This document shows positions 21,911 through 30,517 of a stretch of DNA of 64,000 bases, piece by piece. The stretch is from contig JAAXVR010000009.1 of assembly GCA_013335405.1 (NCBI GenBank), positions 1-64,000 on the forward strand, given 5' to 3'. Below the pieces are notes generated by a model. The model searched no databases. It was given only the letters and a program-made list of their open reading frames with translations, and was not told the origin of the DNA. Each line of letters begins with the position of its first letter. The stretch's first letter is position 1. The DNA comes from Chlorobiaceae bacterium (GTDB taxonomy: Bacteria > Bacteroidota > Chlorobiia > Chlorobiales > Chlorobiaceae). A program made the translations under genes and the position numbers.

Positions 21911-22049
21911 AGGAGAGCCACACGATAATACACCCCCTTTCTGTCATGCCGCTTCAACCAAATTTTTCGGAAGAGTTCTTTGACTTATCGCTTTTGACTT
22001 TATTACATTGCATCAGTGAGCACTCTGCATAAATAACAAGGAGGTCCCG

Positions 22050-22391
22050 ATGATGCGCATCCTGATCCACTGGCTGATCAACGCTGTTGCTGTATATGCC
22101 ACCGCACACCTGCTTGACGGTATCCATATCAGAAGTTTCGGAACGGCAATCCTGGTTGCCCTGGTTCTCGGTCTCATAAACGCGATCGTCAGGCCGGTAA
22201 TGGTATTGCTGTCGATTCCGTTCATCATTGTAACCCTCGGTCTGTTCCTGTTCGTCATCAACGCCCTCTTGCTGCAGCTTTCGGCCTCCCTGGCCGGAGG
22301 CATGACCATCGACGGGTTCTGGTGGGCCCTTGCCGGCTCCCTGCTCATCACATTAATTTCATGGACAATCAGCACGGTGTTCAATTTCTGA
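22050..22391 (+). CDS. phage-holin-IV-like small membrane protein
   Basis: 113 residues with three to four hydrophobic helices, matching the bacterial phage_holin_4 (YvlD-type) family by its GLINAIVRPVMVLLSIPF motif and LAGGMTIDGFWWALAGSLL end. Such chromosomal proteins are membrane proteins of unclear function, not active phage lysis genes. A strong AAGGAGGT lies 5 nt before the ATG, and there are two in-frame ATGs (22050, 22053). It stands between radA and bchC, with no other phage genes near. Confidence 0.8.
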   Translation: MMRILIHWLINAVAVYATAHLLDGIHIRSFGTAILVALVLGLINAIVRPVMVLLSIPFIIVTLGLFLFVINALLLQLSASLAGGMTIDGFWWALAGSLLITLISWTISTVFNF

Positions 22392-22422
22392 AAACATCCA
22401 GACCGCAACCATCAGTATTACC

Positions 22423-23379
22423 ATGAAAGGCGAAACGCAGGCCATTGTCCTGCAGAAACCAAACAAACTCAGACTTCAGCAGGTTGCCTACGATGCATCC
22501 CATCCCTGCGACGTCGTCGTAAAAACCATCGCGAGCACCATAACCCCAGGGTTCGACAGGCTCCTTCTGACAAACAAACCCGTATCGAGCAGGGTCTTCA
22601 ACTATCCCCTCATGCCGGGAAGCGAATCCATCGGTCAGGTGGTGAAAACCGGAAGCGGAGTCACCGACATTCAACCGGGCGACTTTGTCTATGCTTTCAG
22701 GGGCGACCGCTGGACAGGAATAGAACCTTACTACGGCTGCCATGCGGAAGTCATTCCCACATCGAGAGAAAACGTTTTCAATCTTGGACGCCAGCCTATC
22801 CACAGGGATCTGCTCACCGGTCTTCTCGGCTACGCAGTCAGCGCCATCCGCAAAATAGAGATAACCCTGTCCGCAAGAATACTCGTGCTTGGCCTCGGTT
22901 CCGTCGGGCTCATGGTATCCGAATATCTCCACAGCCTCGGCTTCACGCATGTCGACGCCGTCGAAACGTTCAGCATCCGTGGACAGATGTCCCATACCGA
23001 GCACCTTGCCATTGAACTTTCGGATTTTACCGCTGAATTCTCCAATGCTTACGATATCGTCATCGAAACCACCGGCAGGATCCTGCTCGTCGAAAAATCC
23101 ATTCACCTGCTCAAGCCGGGCGGGACGGTACTGCTCATGGGAAACTACGAAGTGCTGGCCTACGACTACCGACTGATCCAGCACAAGGAACCGGTCATCG
23201 TCTGCTCGGTAATCACCACCCTTGGCGACATCCGCGAAGCATCGGCTATCCTCGGGGAGCAGAGGATCGACAGCGAAAAATTCTTCACCAATGTCTTTTC
23301 CGTCTCCCAGTACGAACTCGCCTACCGTACCGCCCTTGACAGCAAGGAGTCGATCAAGGCTGTCATCTGCTGGATATAA
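22423..23379 (+). CDS. bchC: bacteriochlorophyllide dehydrogenase BchC
   Basis: 318-residue MDR-family oxidoreductase resembling BchC, which oxidises the C3 hydroxyethyl group of bacteriochlorophyllide a to acetyl. Features include the PLMPGSESIGQVV substrate-domain motif, GDFVYAF, YGCHAEV and a Rossmann LVLGLGSVGLMVSEYL near 157-172. Zinc-ligand clusters of alcohol dehydrogenases are lacking, as expected for BchC. This is the clearest photosynthesis marker in the window. It is 31 bp downstream of the holin-like gene and 20 bp upstream of the ABC ATPase, possibly one transcript. Assignment rests on overall pattern. Confidence 0.85.
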   Translation: MKGETQAIVLQKPNKLRLQQVAYDASHPCDVVVKTIASTITPGFDRLLLTNKPVSSRVFNYPLMPGSESIGQVVKTGSGVTDIQPGDFVYAFRGDRWTGIEPYYGCHAEVIPTSRENVFNLGRQPIHRDLLTGLLGYAVSAIRKIEITLSARILVLGLGSVGLMVSEYLHSLGFTHVDAVETFSIRGQMSHTEHLAIELSDFTAEFSNAYDIVIETTGRILLVEKSIHLLKPGGTVLLMGNYEVLAYDYRLIQHKEPVIVCSVITTLGDIREASAILGEQRIDSEKFFTNVFSVSQYELAYRTALDSKESIKAVICWI

Positions 23380-23399
23380 TCCCGGTCAAACGATCGCTT

Positions 23400-24941
23400 A
23401 TGGGTATTGCCGTCCAACTGAAGAACATGACGAAAAAATTCGGTCCTGTCACTGCCAACAGCAATATCAACCTGTCGATAGAGGAGAGGACCATTCATGC
23501 GATCGTCGGTGAAAACGGAGCAGGCAAAAGCACGCTCAGCAAGATCATTTACGGCATGTACCGTCCGACGGCCGGCCGCATCTCCATCCGGGGCCGGGAA
23601 ATGCGGTTCGGCTCTCCCAGGGAAGCCATCAGGGCCGGTATCGGCATGGTTCACCAGCACTTCATGCTTGTTCCCGAGCTTACGGTAACGGAAAATATCA
23701 TGCTGGGCAACGAACATGCCTGGCTATTCGGCAAACTGCCCCTGAAAATAATGCGCGGAGTCATCATGGAGGAAGCCGGAAAATCCGGATTTTCCATCGA
23801 CCCCGATGCAACCACCGGCTCCCTCTGCGTGGGAGAAGAACAGCGTGTTGAGCTGCTCAAGCTGCTCTGCCACAATGCCTCTATCCTGATACTCGACGAA
23901 CCTACCGCTGTTCTGACTCCTTCGGAAACAGACCGTCTTTTTGAAATTCTGAGGTCCCTGAAGGCGAAAGGGAAAACCATTATTCTTATCACGCACAAAC
24001 TCGACGAAGTGCTCGCTGTCGCAGATACGGTGAGCGTCATGAGAAAAGGCGAAATTGTCGCGACCATGCCTGCCGCTTCCGTAACGAAACCCGAGCTTGC
24101 AGCCATGATGGTGGGACGCAATGTCATGCTGCGTGTCGAAAACCCGCCTTCGACCCCGGGAAAAAGCGTGCTGGTAGTGAACGCTCTCGGATTGAGGACT
24201 GAACAGGGTAAACAGAAGCTCGACGGGCTGTCGTTCAGCATCAGTGCAGGGGAAATCTACGGCATTGCCGGTGTCGAGGGCAATGGGCAATCCGAACTGC
24301 TGCAACTCCTCTGGGGGCTCGTTCCCCATGGATTCCGGATTTCAGGTGATGCGTCGCTCAACGGCATATCGGTCATAGGAAAAAAGCCCGGCGAAATCGC
24401 TGCTATGGGAGCATCACACATTCCCGAAAACCGGCACCGGCATGCGGTCATACTCGATTATCCCGTTTCGGACAACCTTTTTTTCGGCCGTCACAGGGAA
24501 CCCTTGTTCCATAATGGATTCGGGTTCAGCAGGAAATCCATCGAAGAAAACACAAGAAAACTCGTTTCCGATTTCGACATCAGGTGCGACAATCCCGCCC
24601 ATCAGACGCTTGGCTCGCTCTCCGGGGGAAACCAGCAGAAAGTGGTTCTGGCAAGGGAACTGAACCGACCGGGCATCTCTTTTCTCATCCTGGCACAACC
24701 GACAAGGGGGGTCGATATCGGTGCGGTAGAAACGATTCATAAAAAAATTATCGATGCCCGCATGAAAGGGATCGCCATCCTTCTCGTTTCATCCGAGCTC
24801 GAGGAAATCATTGCTCTTTCAACCCGCATAGGCTGCCTTTACAATGGGACTATCCGACGCGAATTCTCGCTTGAGGAAACCGCGATGAAACGGGGAGATG
24901 AAAACCGGTTCCGCAGGGAAATCGGACTTCATATCACATAA
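23400..24941 (+). CDS. ABC transporter ATP-binding protein (nucleoside/simple-sugar type, duplicated)
   Basis: 513 residues with two ABC ATPase halves, as in YufO/NupO-like and RbsA-like importers. The N-terminal half has Walker A GENGAGKST, signature-like LCVGEEQRVELLK and Walker B LILDEPTAVLTP. The C-terminal half has the degenerate Walker A GVEGNGQSE, an LSGGNQQKVVLAREL signature and LILAQPTRGVD, the mark of the nucleoside branch. With the permease at 25789 it should form an importer, but the two genes are 847 bp apart. No second permease or BMP-type solute-binding protein is encoded here. The substrate is uncertain. Confidence 0.88.
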   Translation: MGIAVQLKNMTKKFGPVTANSNINLSIEERTIHAIVGENGAGKSTLSKIIYGMYRPTAGRISIRGREMRFGSPREAIRAGIGMVHQHFMLVPELTVTENIMLGNEHAWLFGKLPLKIMRGVIMEEAGKSGFSIDPDATTGSLCVGEEQRVELLKLLCHNASILILDEPTAVLTPSETDRLFEILRSLKAKGKTIILITHKLDEVLAVADTVSVMRKGEIVATMPAASVTKPELAAMMVGRNVMLRVENPPSTPGKSVLVVNALGLRTEQGKQKLDGLSFSISAGEIYGIAGVEGNGQSELLQLLWGLVPHGFRISGDASLNGISVIGKKPGEIAAMGASHIPENRHRHAVILDYPVSDNLFFGRHREPLFHNGFGFSRKSIEENTRKLVSDFDIRCDNPAHQTLGSLSGGNQQKVVLARELNRPGISFLILAQPTRGVDIGAVETIHKKIIDARMKGIAILLVSSELEEIIALSTRIGCLYNGTIRREFSLEETAMKRGDENRFRREIGLHIT

Positions 24942-25141
24942 AATATTATTAAATATATAGTTATATTTTCTTTACCCGTATTCTTTCCGAGCCGCGGAAC
25001 ACGGACGAATACCCGGGTCCTCTACGGGGTGTCACTCCTTCCGGTTAAGCGTCGAAGGAAACCCGAGGGTGGCTGCCATCACGATGAAGCTCTTGAACGC
25101 TGTACAACGGGGATATTCCCGAAACCAGACCAGGAATGAAC
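24942..25141. other. spacer with GC-rich, possibly structured segment
   Basis: AT-rich tail after the ATPase stop, then a GC-rich block (about 24990-25085) with several self-complementary words, including ACCCGGGT and CCTTC/GAAGG. It may be an RNA leader of the small ORF or a small RNA, but no known riboswitch motif was recognised. Confidence 0.35.
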
Positions 25142-25393
25142 ATGGCAATAACTATTGATCTTTCTCAAGAAAATTTTCGAGAAAAGATTGTGGCGACGAT
25201 GTTTTTTGGATTTCGTACCGTCACAAACCCGGCATCTGTGGTAGTACACCCTGAATTAATGATGGAAATAAGGGATCATTTCAGGGGTAAAGCTATGGCG
25301 CCCAAAATAGTTGATGATGTGGAAATATTTTTCGGACTCCCGGTAATCGAAGACCCGACCAGGGAGAAGAATTATATCGCGGTCATGGAATAA
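25142..25393 (+). CDS. small orphan protein within the ABC-transporter island
   Basis: 83 residues starting at the ATG at 25142, chosen over an ATG six bases upstream because AGGA then has a 6-7 nt spacing. No signal peptide or membrane helix. The central motif VVHPELMMEIRDHF followed by FFGLPVIEDP loosely recalls the C-terminal core of phage capsid-like proteins, but that is only a shape resemblance. Base composition is slightly more AT-rich than the neighbours. The function is unrecognised. Confidence 0.55.
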   Translation: MAITIDLSQENFREKIVATMFFGFRTVTNPASVVVHPELMMEIRDHFRGKAMAPKIVDDVEIFFGLPVIEDPTREKNYIAVME

Positions 25394-25788
25394 ACGCTGC
25401 GGGGCAATCATCGTAACGGAGTGATGCATGCCGATGTCACCCGATTGATTCACTTCGCCGGAACGTCAGGGAATTTCCGGCAGACGATGCGTCCCGTTAC
25501 CGGAGAGATCATCAGAAAGGCCTCGTTCAGAGAAAGGGTGTCAACCGTTTTTGTCTTTCGGCTCGTTGTCGGGTATTGAGCCCGTCATCGAACATCCTGC
25601 TTACCCGAAGAAACGTCTGATAAAAATAAGTTATGCACTCATGAAAAAGATAAAACCTGTTTCTTGTCAAACAGCACAGGAATCCCGCAAATCGTCAGCT
25701 CTTTCCATATCTTGCACTTCCACCGTTTCCACCCCTCTTTCTGCAGCAGGAATATCGGCCTTCATGTCACCTGAAGTCCTTTCCTGAG
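25394..25788. other. gene-poor spacer upstream of the ABC permease
   Basis: 395 bp with no convincing gene. A 78-codon frame at 25551-25787 ends just before the permease but has Ser/Thr/Pro-poor, codon-atypical content and no ribosome-binding site I trust. It may hold the permease promoter. Confidence 0.5.
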
Positions 25789-26808
25789 ATGAGACTGCAA
25801 ACGAAACAGCTCATAACGCCGGTCTTGTCGATACTCCTGGCATTCCTTGGGAGCGCTGCGATCATCGCCCTCACCGGCAGGAATCCCCTCGTGATATTCC
25901 AGAAAATGTCAAGGGCGATCTTCGGCTCACCGTACGGTCTCGGACAGGTTTTGTTCCGTTTGGGCACCCTCTCCCTTGTCGGACTGGCAGTCGCGGTCCC
26001 TTACCGTCTGAGGCTTTTCAATATCGGCGGCGAGGGACAACTGCAGATGGGAGCTTTTTCCGCGGCCATTGCAGGGGCTGTGCTTCCCGGATTTTTCCCC
26101 GGGCCCGCTGCCGCATTCATCTGCATTCTTGCGGCAATGACTGCAGGCGCCTCGTGGGCGCTGCTTGCAGGAGCCCTGAAAGTCCGTTTCGGCATCAACG
26201 AGGTCATATCGACCATCATGCTCAATTTCATCGCACAGGGAATAACAGGCTACTTCCTCACCTACCATTTCGCACTCCCATCCACCGTTCATACGGCGCC
26301 TGTGGCCTCAGGGGCGTTCATTCCGCAGCTTGACTCCTTCACCGGCCTGTTCAACGGTTCTCCCGCCAATGCGAGCATCATCCTTTCGCTTGGCGCTGCC
26401 CTGTTCTTCCAGTTTCTGCTCTTTCATTCCAGATACGGCTTTGAAATGAGAGCTGCCGGCCTGCAGGCCGAAGCCTCGGATTACGGAGGTATCGACACCG
26501 CCAGGCATATTCTCACAGCGATGGCAGCAGGAGGCGCTGCCGCGGGACTCGGGGCAGCAAACATCGTGCTCGGGTACAAACATTACTATGAATTGGGAAT
26601 GACCGACGGTACCGGTTTTACAGGCATTGCCGTCGCGTTGCTCGCTGGAGCCAACCCTTTGCTGGTCGTGCTGACCGCACTGTTTTTCGCAATGCTCGAA
26701 TACGGAGGGCTCTCGGTAAATGCCTATGTCCCGAAAGACATATTCATGATAATCCAGGCACTGACGATCTTTCTCGTCATCGGGTTCAACGCGGCGAGAA
26801 AAAAATAG
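25789..26808 (+). CDS. ABC transporter permease (nucleoside/simple-sugar type)
   Basis: 339 residues with about eight to nine transmembrane helices, matching the BPD_transp_2 permease family (YufP/NupP-like). The coupling signature is near LFNIGGEGQLQMGAF (about 82-96), and conserved GINEVISTIMLNF lies at 142-154. AEASDYGGID is the second cytoplasmic coupling loop. It pairs functionally with the duplicated ATPase 847 bp upstream. A second permease, usual in this family, is missing after it; the next gene is unrelated. A double hairpin follows the stop. Confidence 0.87.
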   Translation: MRLQTKQLITPVLSILLAFLGSAAIIALTGRNPLVIFQKMSRAIFGSPYGLGQVLFRLGTLSLVGLAVAVPYRLRLFNIGGEGQLQMGAFSAAIAGAVLPGFFPGPAAAFICILAAMTAGASWALLAGALKVRFGINEVISTIMLNFIAQGITGYFLTYHFALPSTVHTAPVASGAFIPQLDSFTGLFNGSPANASIILSLGAALFFQFLLFHSRYGFEMRAAGLQAEASDYGGIDTARHILTAMAAGGAAAGLGAANIVLGYKHYYELGMTDGTGFTGIAVALLAGANPLLVVLTALFFAMLEYGGLSVNAYVPKDIFMIIQALTIFLVIGFNAARKK

Positions 26809-26851
26809 GTACGGGAGAGGAACATATCCTGATCAGACAGGGTGCGTAAAA

Positions 26852-26886
26852 AACAGGAGGGTTCTATCCTGTTACAGGATTTTTTC
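26852..26886 (+). terminator. terminator with two alternative hairpins
   Basis: AACAGGA (26852-26858) can pair with TCCTGTT (26867-26873), and ATCCTG (26866-26871) can pair with CAGGAT (26875-26880), which is followed by six Ts. Because the middle segment is shared, the stems exclude each other. It terminates the permease transcript and may act as an attenuator. Confidence 0.7.
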
Positions 26887-26956
26887 TTATTATTGAAGTA
26901 CATGCAAGCAGTTGTTGTGCCGATACTATTCCAGAAAATGAAGACCAGCACTAACC

Positions 26957-27331
26957 ATGGCAAAAAAAAACACACCGAAAGAAGCAGAGGATAAAGCTCC
27001 TGCAAAAAAAACGACCAAAAAAGATGCAACGGAAAATGTTGCTGCAAAGAAAGCCGTAAAAAAAGAAACCCCGGTGAAACCCGCAACTGAAGCTCCGGCC
27101 GAAACCGAGCCGAAAGCATCGGAAAAAGCCCGGGCAAAATCAGCTGTTAAAGCCCCTGCAAAAGCCCCAAAACCGGCAGGAAAATCGAAAACCGCATCAG
27201 AAGGAAACCCTCCTGAAATTCGAGAAGAACATATCAGGGTGGCGGCTTACTACCGGTGGGAACAAAAAGGAAAACCGGATGGTTCTCATGAGCAGGACTG
27301 GCTGGAAGCCGAAGGATTCCTTTTCGAGTAA
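26957..27331 (+). CDS. Lys/Ala/Pro-rich DUF2934 protein (H1-like tail)
   Basis: 124 residues. The first ~90 are almost only Lys, Ala, Pro, Glu and Thr ([20 protein letters not shown]), like the C-terminal tail of histone H1 or bacterial AlgP/HctB. The last ~35 contain a DUF2934 unit: [20 protein letters not shown] and [12 protein letters not shown] nucleic-acid-binding or nucleoid role is inferred from the basic tail only. It is flanked by a terminator on each side, so it is probably a single-gene transcript. Confidence 0.82.
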   Translation: MAKKNTPKEAEDKAPAKKTTKKDATENVAAKKAVKKETPVKPATEAPAETEPKASEKARAKSAVKAPAKAPKPAGKSKTASEGNPPEIREEHIRVAAYYRWEQKGKPDGSHEQDWLEAEGFLFE

Positions 27332-27347
27332 CCCCTTTTTATCTTTT

Positions 27348-27380
27348 TAAAAGGTCATTCACCGGGGATGGCCTTTTTTT
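27348..27380 (+). terminator. intrinsic terminator after the DUF2934 gene
   Basis: AAAGGTCA/TGGCCTTT stem (one T-G pair) with a 12-nt loop and a run of nine Ts. Confidence 0.85.
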
Positions 27381-27397
27381 TTACCCTTGTACGCCCT

Positions 27398-27571
27398 ATG
27401 GTCAGAAAGTTCTTTTCCTCTCTCATAAGCTCACTCTCGCTCATTGTTGCAGGCATATGGCTTGTCATACGCATCATTCTCGAGTATTTCGGGTTCATCA
27501 GCGACGGGAATGACAGGACCACCGGGATCAAGGATCTGCGTGAAGAATATAAAAAAGCAAACTACAGATAA
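27398..27571 (+). CDS. small single-helix membrane protein
   Basis: 57 residues from the ATG at 27398; an ATG at 27368 lies within the upstream terminator and is less likely. One hydrophobic helix (about 5-30) is followed by a charged tail DLREEYKKANYR. It has a coding-like composition but no clear ribosome-binding site. It stands alone between a terminator and the convergent PASTA gene. The function is unknown. Confidence 0.45.
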   Translation: MVRKFFSSLISSLSLIVAGIWLVIRIILEYFGFISDGNDRTTGIKDLREEYKKANYR

Positions 27572-27587
27572 CGGCTTTTTATGCCTG

Positions 27588-28343
27588 TCATGGTTTCGCA
27601 ACCGTGAGTTCGACCGGCTGGCCGTAAGCCATCCCTGTACCGGCAGAAGGCTTCTGGCTTATCACCGTGTTCGGTACAAGCATGCCCGAAGGCTCATAGG
27701 TCACCTTGCCGGATACGAGACCGGCACCGGTAATCTCCTGCTGAGCCTGATAAAGGGACATCCCGAGGACATCGGGCACCGAAATTCTCTGCTCTGCCAG
27801 GACAGGAACCTCGTACCTGCCTGTGGTGATCGACACCGAGTCGCCGGTATGCACCGTTGCATCGGCCGGAATCGACTGGGCAAGAACCTTCCCGTCCAGC
27901 TCGGGATCGCTGACCGGTGCGCTCTCAACCGAAAGAACGTTCATGTCGAGCCGGGTAATGGCATTTCTGGCATCGAATTCAAGCTTGCCGAGGAGATCGG
28001 GCATGGGAAAACTCGGAACTTCACGTTTGTTCACCACGAGATAAATATTCCTGCCCGGCTTCACTTCGGTTCCTGCCGCCGGGGATTGCGAGAGCACGAG
28101 CGTCGAATCGATACCGCTGAGGTACTTGATATTGTAACTTTTAACCGCGTTGAATCCCTCTTGCCCGAGTTCCCGGGACGCATCTTCGAAACGTCTGCCG
28201 GTAACGTCCGGAACAATTTTTGTGCTTCCCAGTGAAATATAGAACGGCATGACAATCCTGTCGAAAACCATCACCATGCCGATAACGATGAGGAAGCCGA
28301 GAAACGCTTTTTTCTCAAGGGTGTTGAAGTACCTGCTCTGCAA
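27588..28343 (-). CDS. PASTA-domain membrane protein
   Basis: 251 residues: a short cytoplasmic head, one transmembrane helix (about 15-37), then three PASTA repeats (roughly 40-108, 109-180, 181-251), each with a VPD or MPDLLG start and a P-A-G-T type turn. PASTA modules bind peptidoglycan fragments in other bacteria. Unlike Ser/Thr kinases such as PknB, no kinase domain precedes the repeats, and unlike class B PBPs there is no transpeptidase. It is therefore probably a stand-alone envelope sensor or scaffold. It lies 26 bp after the polyprenyl synthase on the same strand. Confidence 0.85.
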   Translation of the reverse strand: MQSRYFNTLEKKAFLGFLIVIGMVMVFDRIVMPFYISLGSTKIVPDVTGRRFEDASRELGQEGFNAVKSYNIKYLSGIDSTLVLSQSPAAGTEVKPGRNIYLVVNKREVPSFPMPDLLGKLEFDARNAITRLDMNVLSVESAPVSDPELDGKVLAQSIPADATVHTGDSVSITTGRYEVPVLAEQRISVPDVLGMSLYQAQQEITGAGLVSGKVTYEPSGMLVPNTVISQKPSAGTGMAYGQPVELTVAKP

Positions 28344-28369
28344 TTGGAAACCCTCCGTTCTGTCATTTC

Positions 28370-29395
28370 CTAATACTGTCGTTTCATAACAAAATCAACA
28401 AGCTCGAGCAATGAAGTTTTCGCTGAGCAGTCCGGGAAAGGGGTTATTTCGGCAACTGCCCTGGCGGCAAAACCTTCGGCAACATCGGCAGCATAGTCAA
28501 GCCCCCCCCTGCTCTTGACGAAATCAATCACCTCTCCGCTCTTGTAGGCTCTTTTTCGGGAACTCTTGAGAATGGAACGGATTTTTTTCTGTTCCGTTTC
28601 AGGAGCATGCCTGAGAGCATAAATGAGGGGAAGCGTTATTTTCTTTTCCTTGATATCGATACCCATCTGCTTGCCGGTCTTTTTCGAATCCCCGGTATAA
28701 TCGAGCAGATCGTCACGGATCTGGAACGCCAGCCCGAGATACTCTCCGTAATTTTTCATGGCTTCGATGCGGGGCTCTTCATCGGTCGCGCTCAAGGCAC
28801 CCATGGCACATGCAGCAGAAATAAGCGATGCCGTCTTGTCCGAAATAACGCTGAGGTAATCTTTTTCTGTGATATCGAGGCTGCGTGTCTTCTGAATCTG
28901 GAGTATTTCCCCCTCGCTCATGCGGCGTACCGCATCCGAAACGATATGCAGAAAACCATAATCCTTGTGCTCGAGCGAATACAGAAGTCCCTTGGAAAGG
29001 AGATAATCGCCGATCAGAACCGATATTTTATTTTTCCATAACGCATTGATCGAGGGAATACCCCTTCTCATTTCGGCTCCGTCGACCACATCGTCATGAA
29101 TAAGTGTCGCCGAGTGCAGTAATTCAACCATGATGGCCGCTCGATAGGACCGTTCCTCGACTCCGCCGCATATTTTCGCGGACAGCAGCACCATCGAAGG
29201 ACGGATCTGCTTGCCCTGCTGTCTGAGTACGTAGCGGGTAACCTTGTCAACAAGGGTATTGCGAGCATGAAGCACCTCTCTGTACCTCTGCCGGAAAACC
29301 TCCATTTCGCCGGTAACCGATGCTGTTACATCCTTGATATTCAATGATATGCCCGTCTTGTATCGTGGAAATTTATCTGTAACTGCTTTCAACAA
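28370..29395 (-). CDS. trans-prenyl diphosphate synthase (octaprenyl/heptaprenyl type)
   Basis: 341-residue class I prenyl synthase making a long prenyl chain for menaquinone or other quinones, which fits a quinone-dependent phototroph. The first Asp-rich motif is LIHDDVVDGAEMRRG and the second is QIRDDLLDYTGD, both complete. KQMGIDIKEKKITLPLIYAL follows as expected. Chain length cannot be read from the motif alone. A frame start at 29395 gives ~30 extra residues before MEVFRQRYREVL; either start is possible. Confidence 0.88.
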   Translation of the reverse strand: MLKAVTDKFPRYKTGISLNIKDVTASVTGEMEVFRQRYREVLHARNTLVDKVTRYVLRQQGKQIRPSMVLLSAKICGGVEERSYRAAIMVELLHSATLIHDDVVDGAEMRRGIPSINALWKNKISVLIGDYLLSKGLLYSLEHKDYGFLHIVSDAVRRMSEGEILQIQKTRSLDITEKDYLSVISDKTASLISAACAMGALSATDEEPRIEAMKNYGEYLGLAFQIRDDLLDYTGDSKKTGKQMGIDIKEKKITLPLIYALRHAPETEQKKIRSILKSSRKRAYKSGEVIDFVKSRGGLDYAADVAEGFAARAVAEITPFPDCSAKTSLLELVDFVMKRQY

Positions 29396-29632
29396 GTGAA
29401 AATGATTAAAAATGTATCACATTTCCGGGAGCAAAAAAACAAAGCTCGCAAGATATTTGGCAAGGCAGGGGGTAAGCTATGCTGTTTCAACCCTTTCACT
29501 CGATCCAAACATTTTCTTGGCTACTTCTGTGTTTGTTGCTATGTTGTGTTTTTGTTGTCCCTGACAGGCGGAACCCTGAGCTTTTCATTACATCTGCCGC
29601 CGGTCCATAACCTACTGAGCATTGACGATGCG
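29396..29632. promoter_or_regulatory. divergent region between prenyl synthase and tatC
   Basis: 237 bp between divergent genes. The tatC frame stays open through most of it, but the upstream residues are Cys- and Phe-rich and do not resemble TatC. Probable promoter region; no motif fixed. Confidence 0.4.
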
Positions 29633-30517
29633 ATGAACGAGGATAAGGAACCAATCCATTCGGAAGGGTCTGCGCAAAGCGGTATGCCGGGAACCATTGA
29701 TCCGGATACCTCGCAGGTATCGGCACTTGCCGCAGCCAGTTCCGGCAATGAACCTCGAGACGGCGGTGAGTCACCTGCAGGGGAAGGCCGTGATCTGAAT
29801 TTCATGGAACATCTTGAAGAAGTCCGCGGCCGACTGATTAAATCGGTTATTGCCCTTGCCCTCTTCACATCCATTTGCACTGCCTTTGCCGATTTCCTTG
29901 TCACCGACCTTCTGATCGGTCCTCTCAGGCACTACAGCAGCGGGCTCGTGCTTCAGAACCTTGTTCCATACGGCCAGCTTACCCTCTACCTTCAGGTAGT
30001 CGTTTTTTCGGGCTTCGTGCTCACTTTTCCATTCATCGCATGGCAGATATGGCAGTTCGTGGCCCCAGGTCTGCATGAAAATGAACGGAAAGCCGGCCGT
30101 TTTTCAATACTCTTCATTTCCCTCTGCTTTTTTTCCGGTATCGCGTTCGGATATTTCGTCTTCCTTCCGGTGACGCTCCGCTTTTTCGGGAGCTTCGGTT
30201 CGCCGCTTATCAGAAACAACATTTCTGTCCAGGATTACGTGAGTTTTTTCATCGGGACCCTGCTCACGACAGGCCTCGTTTTCGAGTTGCCTTTCATATC
30301 CTATGTACTTTCAAAAATCGGGCTTCTCACACCGGCATTCATGCGGTTCTACCGTAAACACGCGATTGTGTTCCTGCTCGTAACCGCCGCAGTGGTAACA
30401 CCATCGACCGATCTCGTTACCCAGCTCGTTATCGGTATTCCGATGATCCTGCTTTACGAACTGAGTATCCTGATTTCCGCGAGGGTGAACCGAAAAAATG
30501 CCGCCCTGAAAACATGA
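29633..30517 (+). CDS. tatC: twin-arginine translocase subunit TatC
   Basis: 294 residues with six transmembrane helices in the TatC order. The start region LNFMEHLEEVRGRLIKS matches the conserved cytoplasmic N-terminus. The periplasmic loop and the conserved FPFIAWQIWQFVAPGLHENER motif are present. I place the start at 29633. About 55 residues of acidic, Ser-rich tail precede the core, longer than E. coli TatC. No tatA/tatB is adjacent. Its last codons overlap the ATG of the next gene. Confidence 0.9.
   Translation: MNEDKEPIHSEGSAQSGMPGTIDPDTSQVSALAAASSGNEPRDGGESPAGEGRDLNFMEHLEEVRGRLIKSVIALALFTSICTAFADFLVTDLLIGPLRHYSSGLVLQNLVPYGQLTLYLQVVVFSGFVLTFPFIAWQIWQFVAPGLHENERKAGRFSILFISLCFFSGIAFGYFVFLPVTLRFFGSFGSPLIRNNISVQDYVSFFIGTLLTTGLVFELPFISYVLSKIGLLTPAFMRFYRKHAIVFLLVTAAVVTPSTDLVTQLVIGIPMILLYELSILISARVNRKNAALKT

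Noticed and set aside
22050-22391. Prophage remnant
   Set aside because: The holin-like protein is the chromosomal YvlD-type family; no other phage genes, integrase or attachment site are near.
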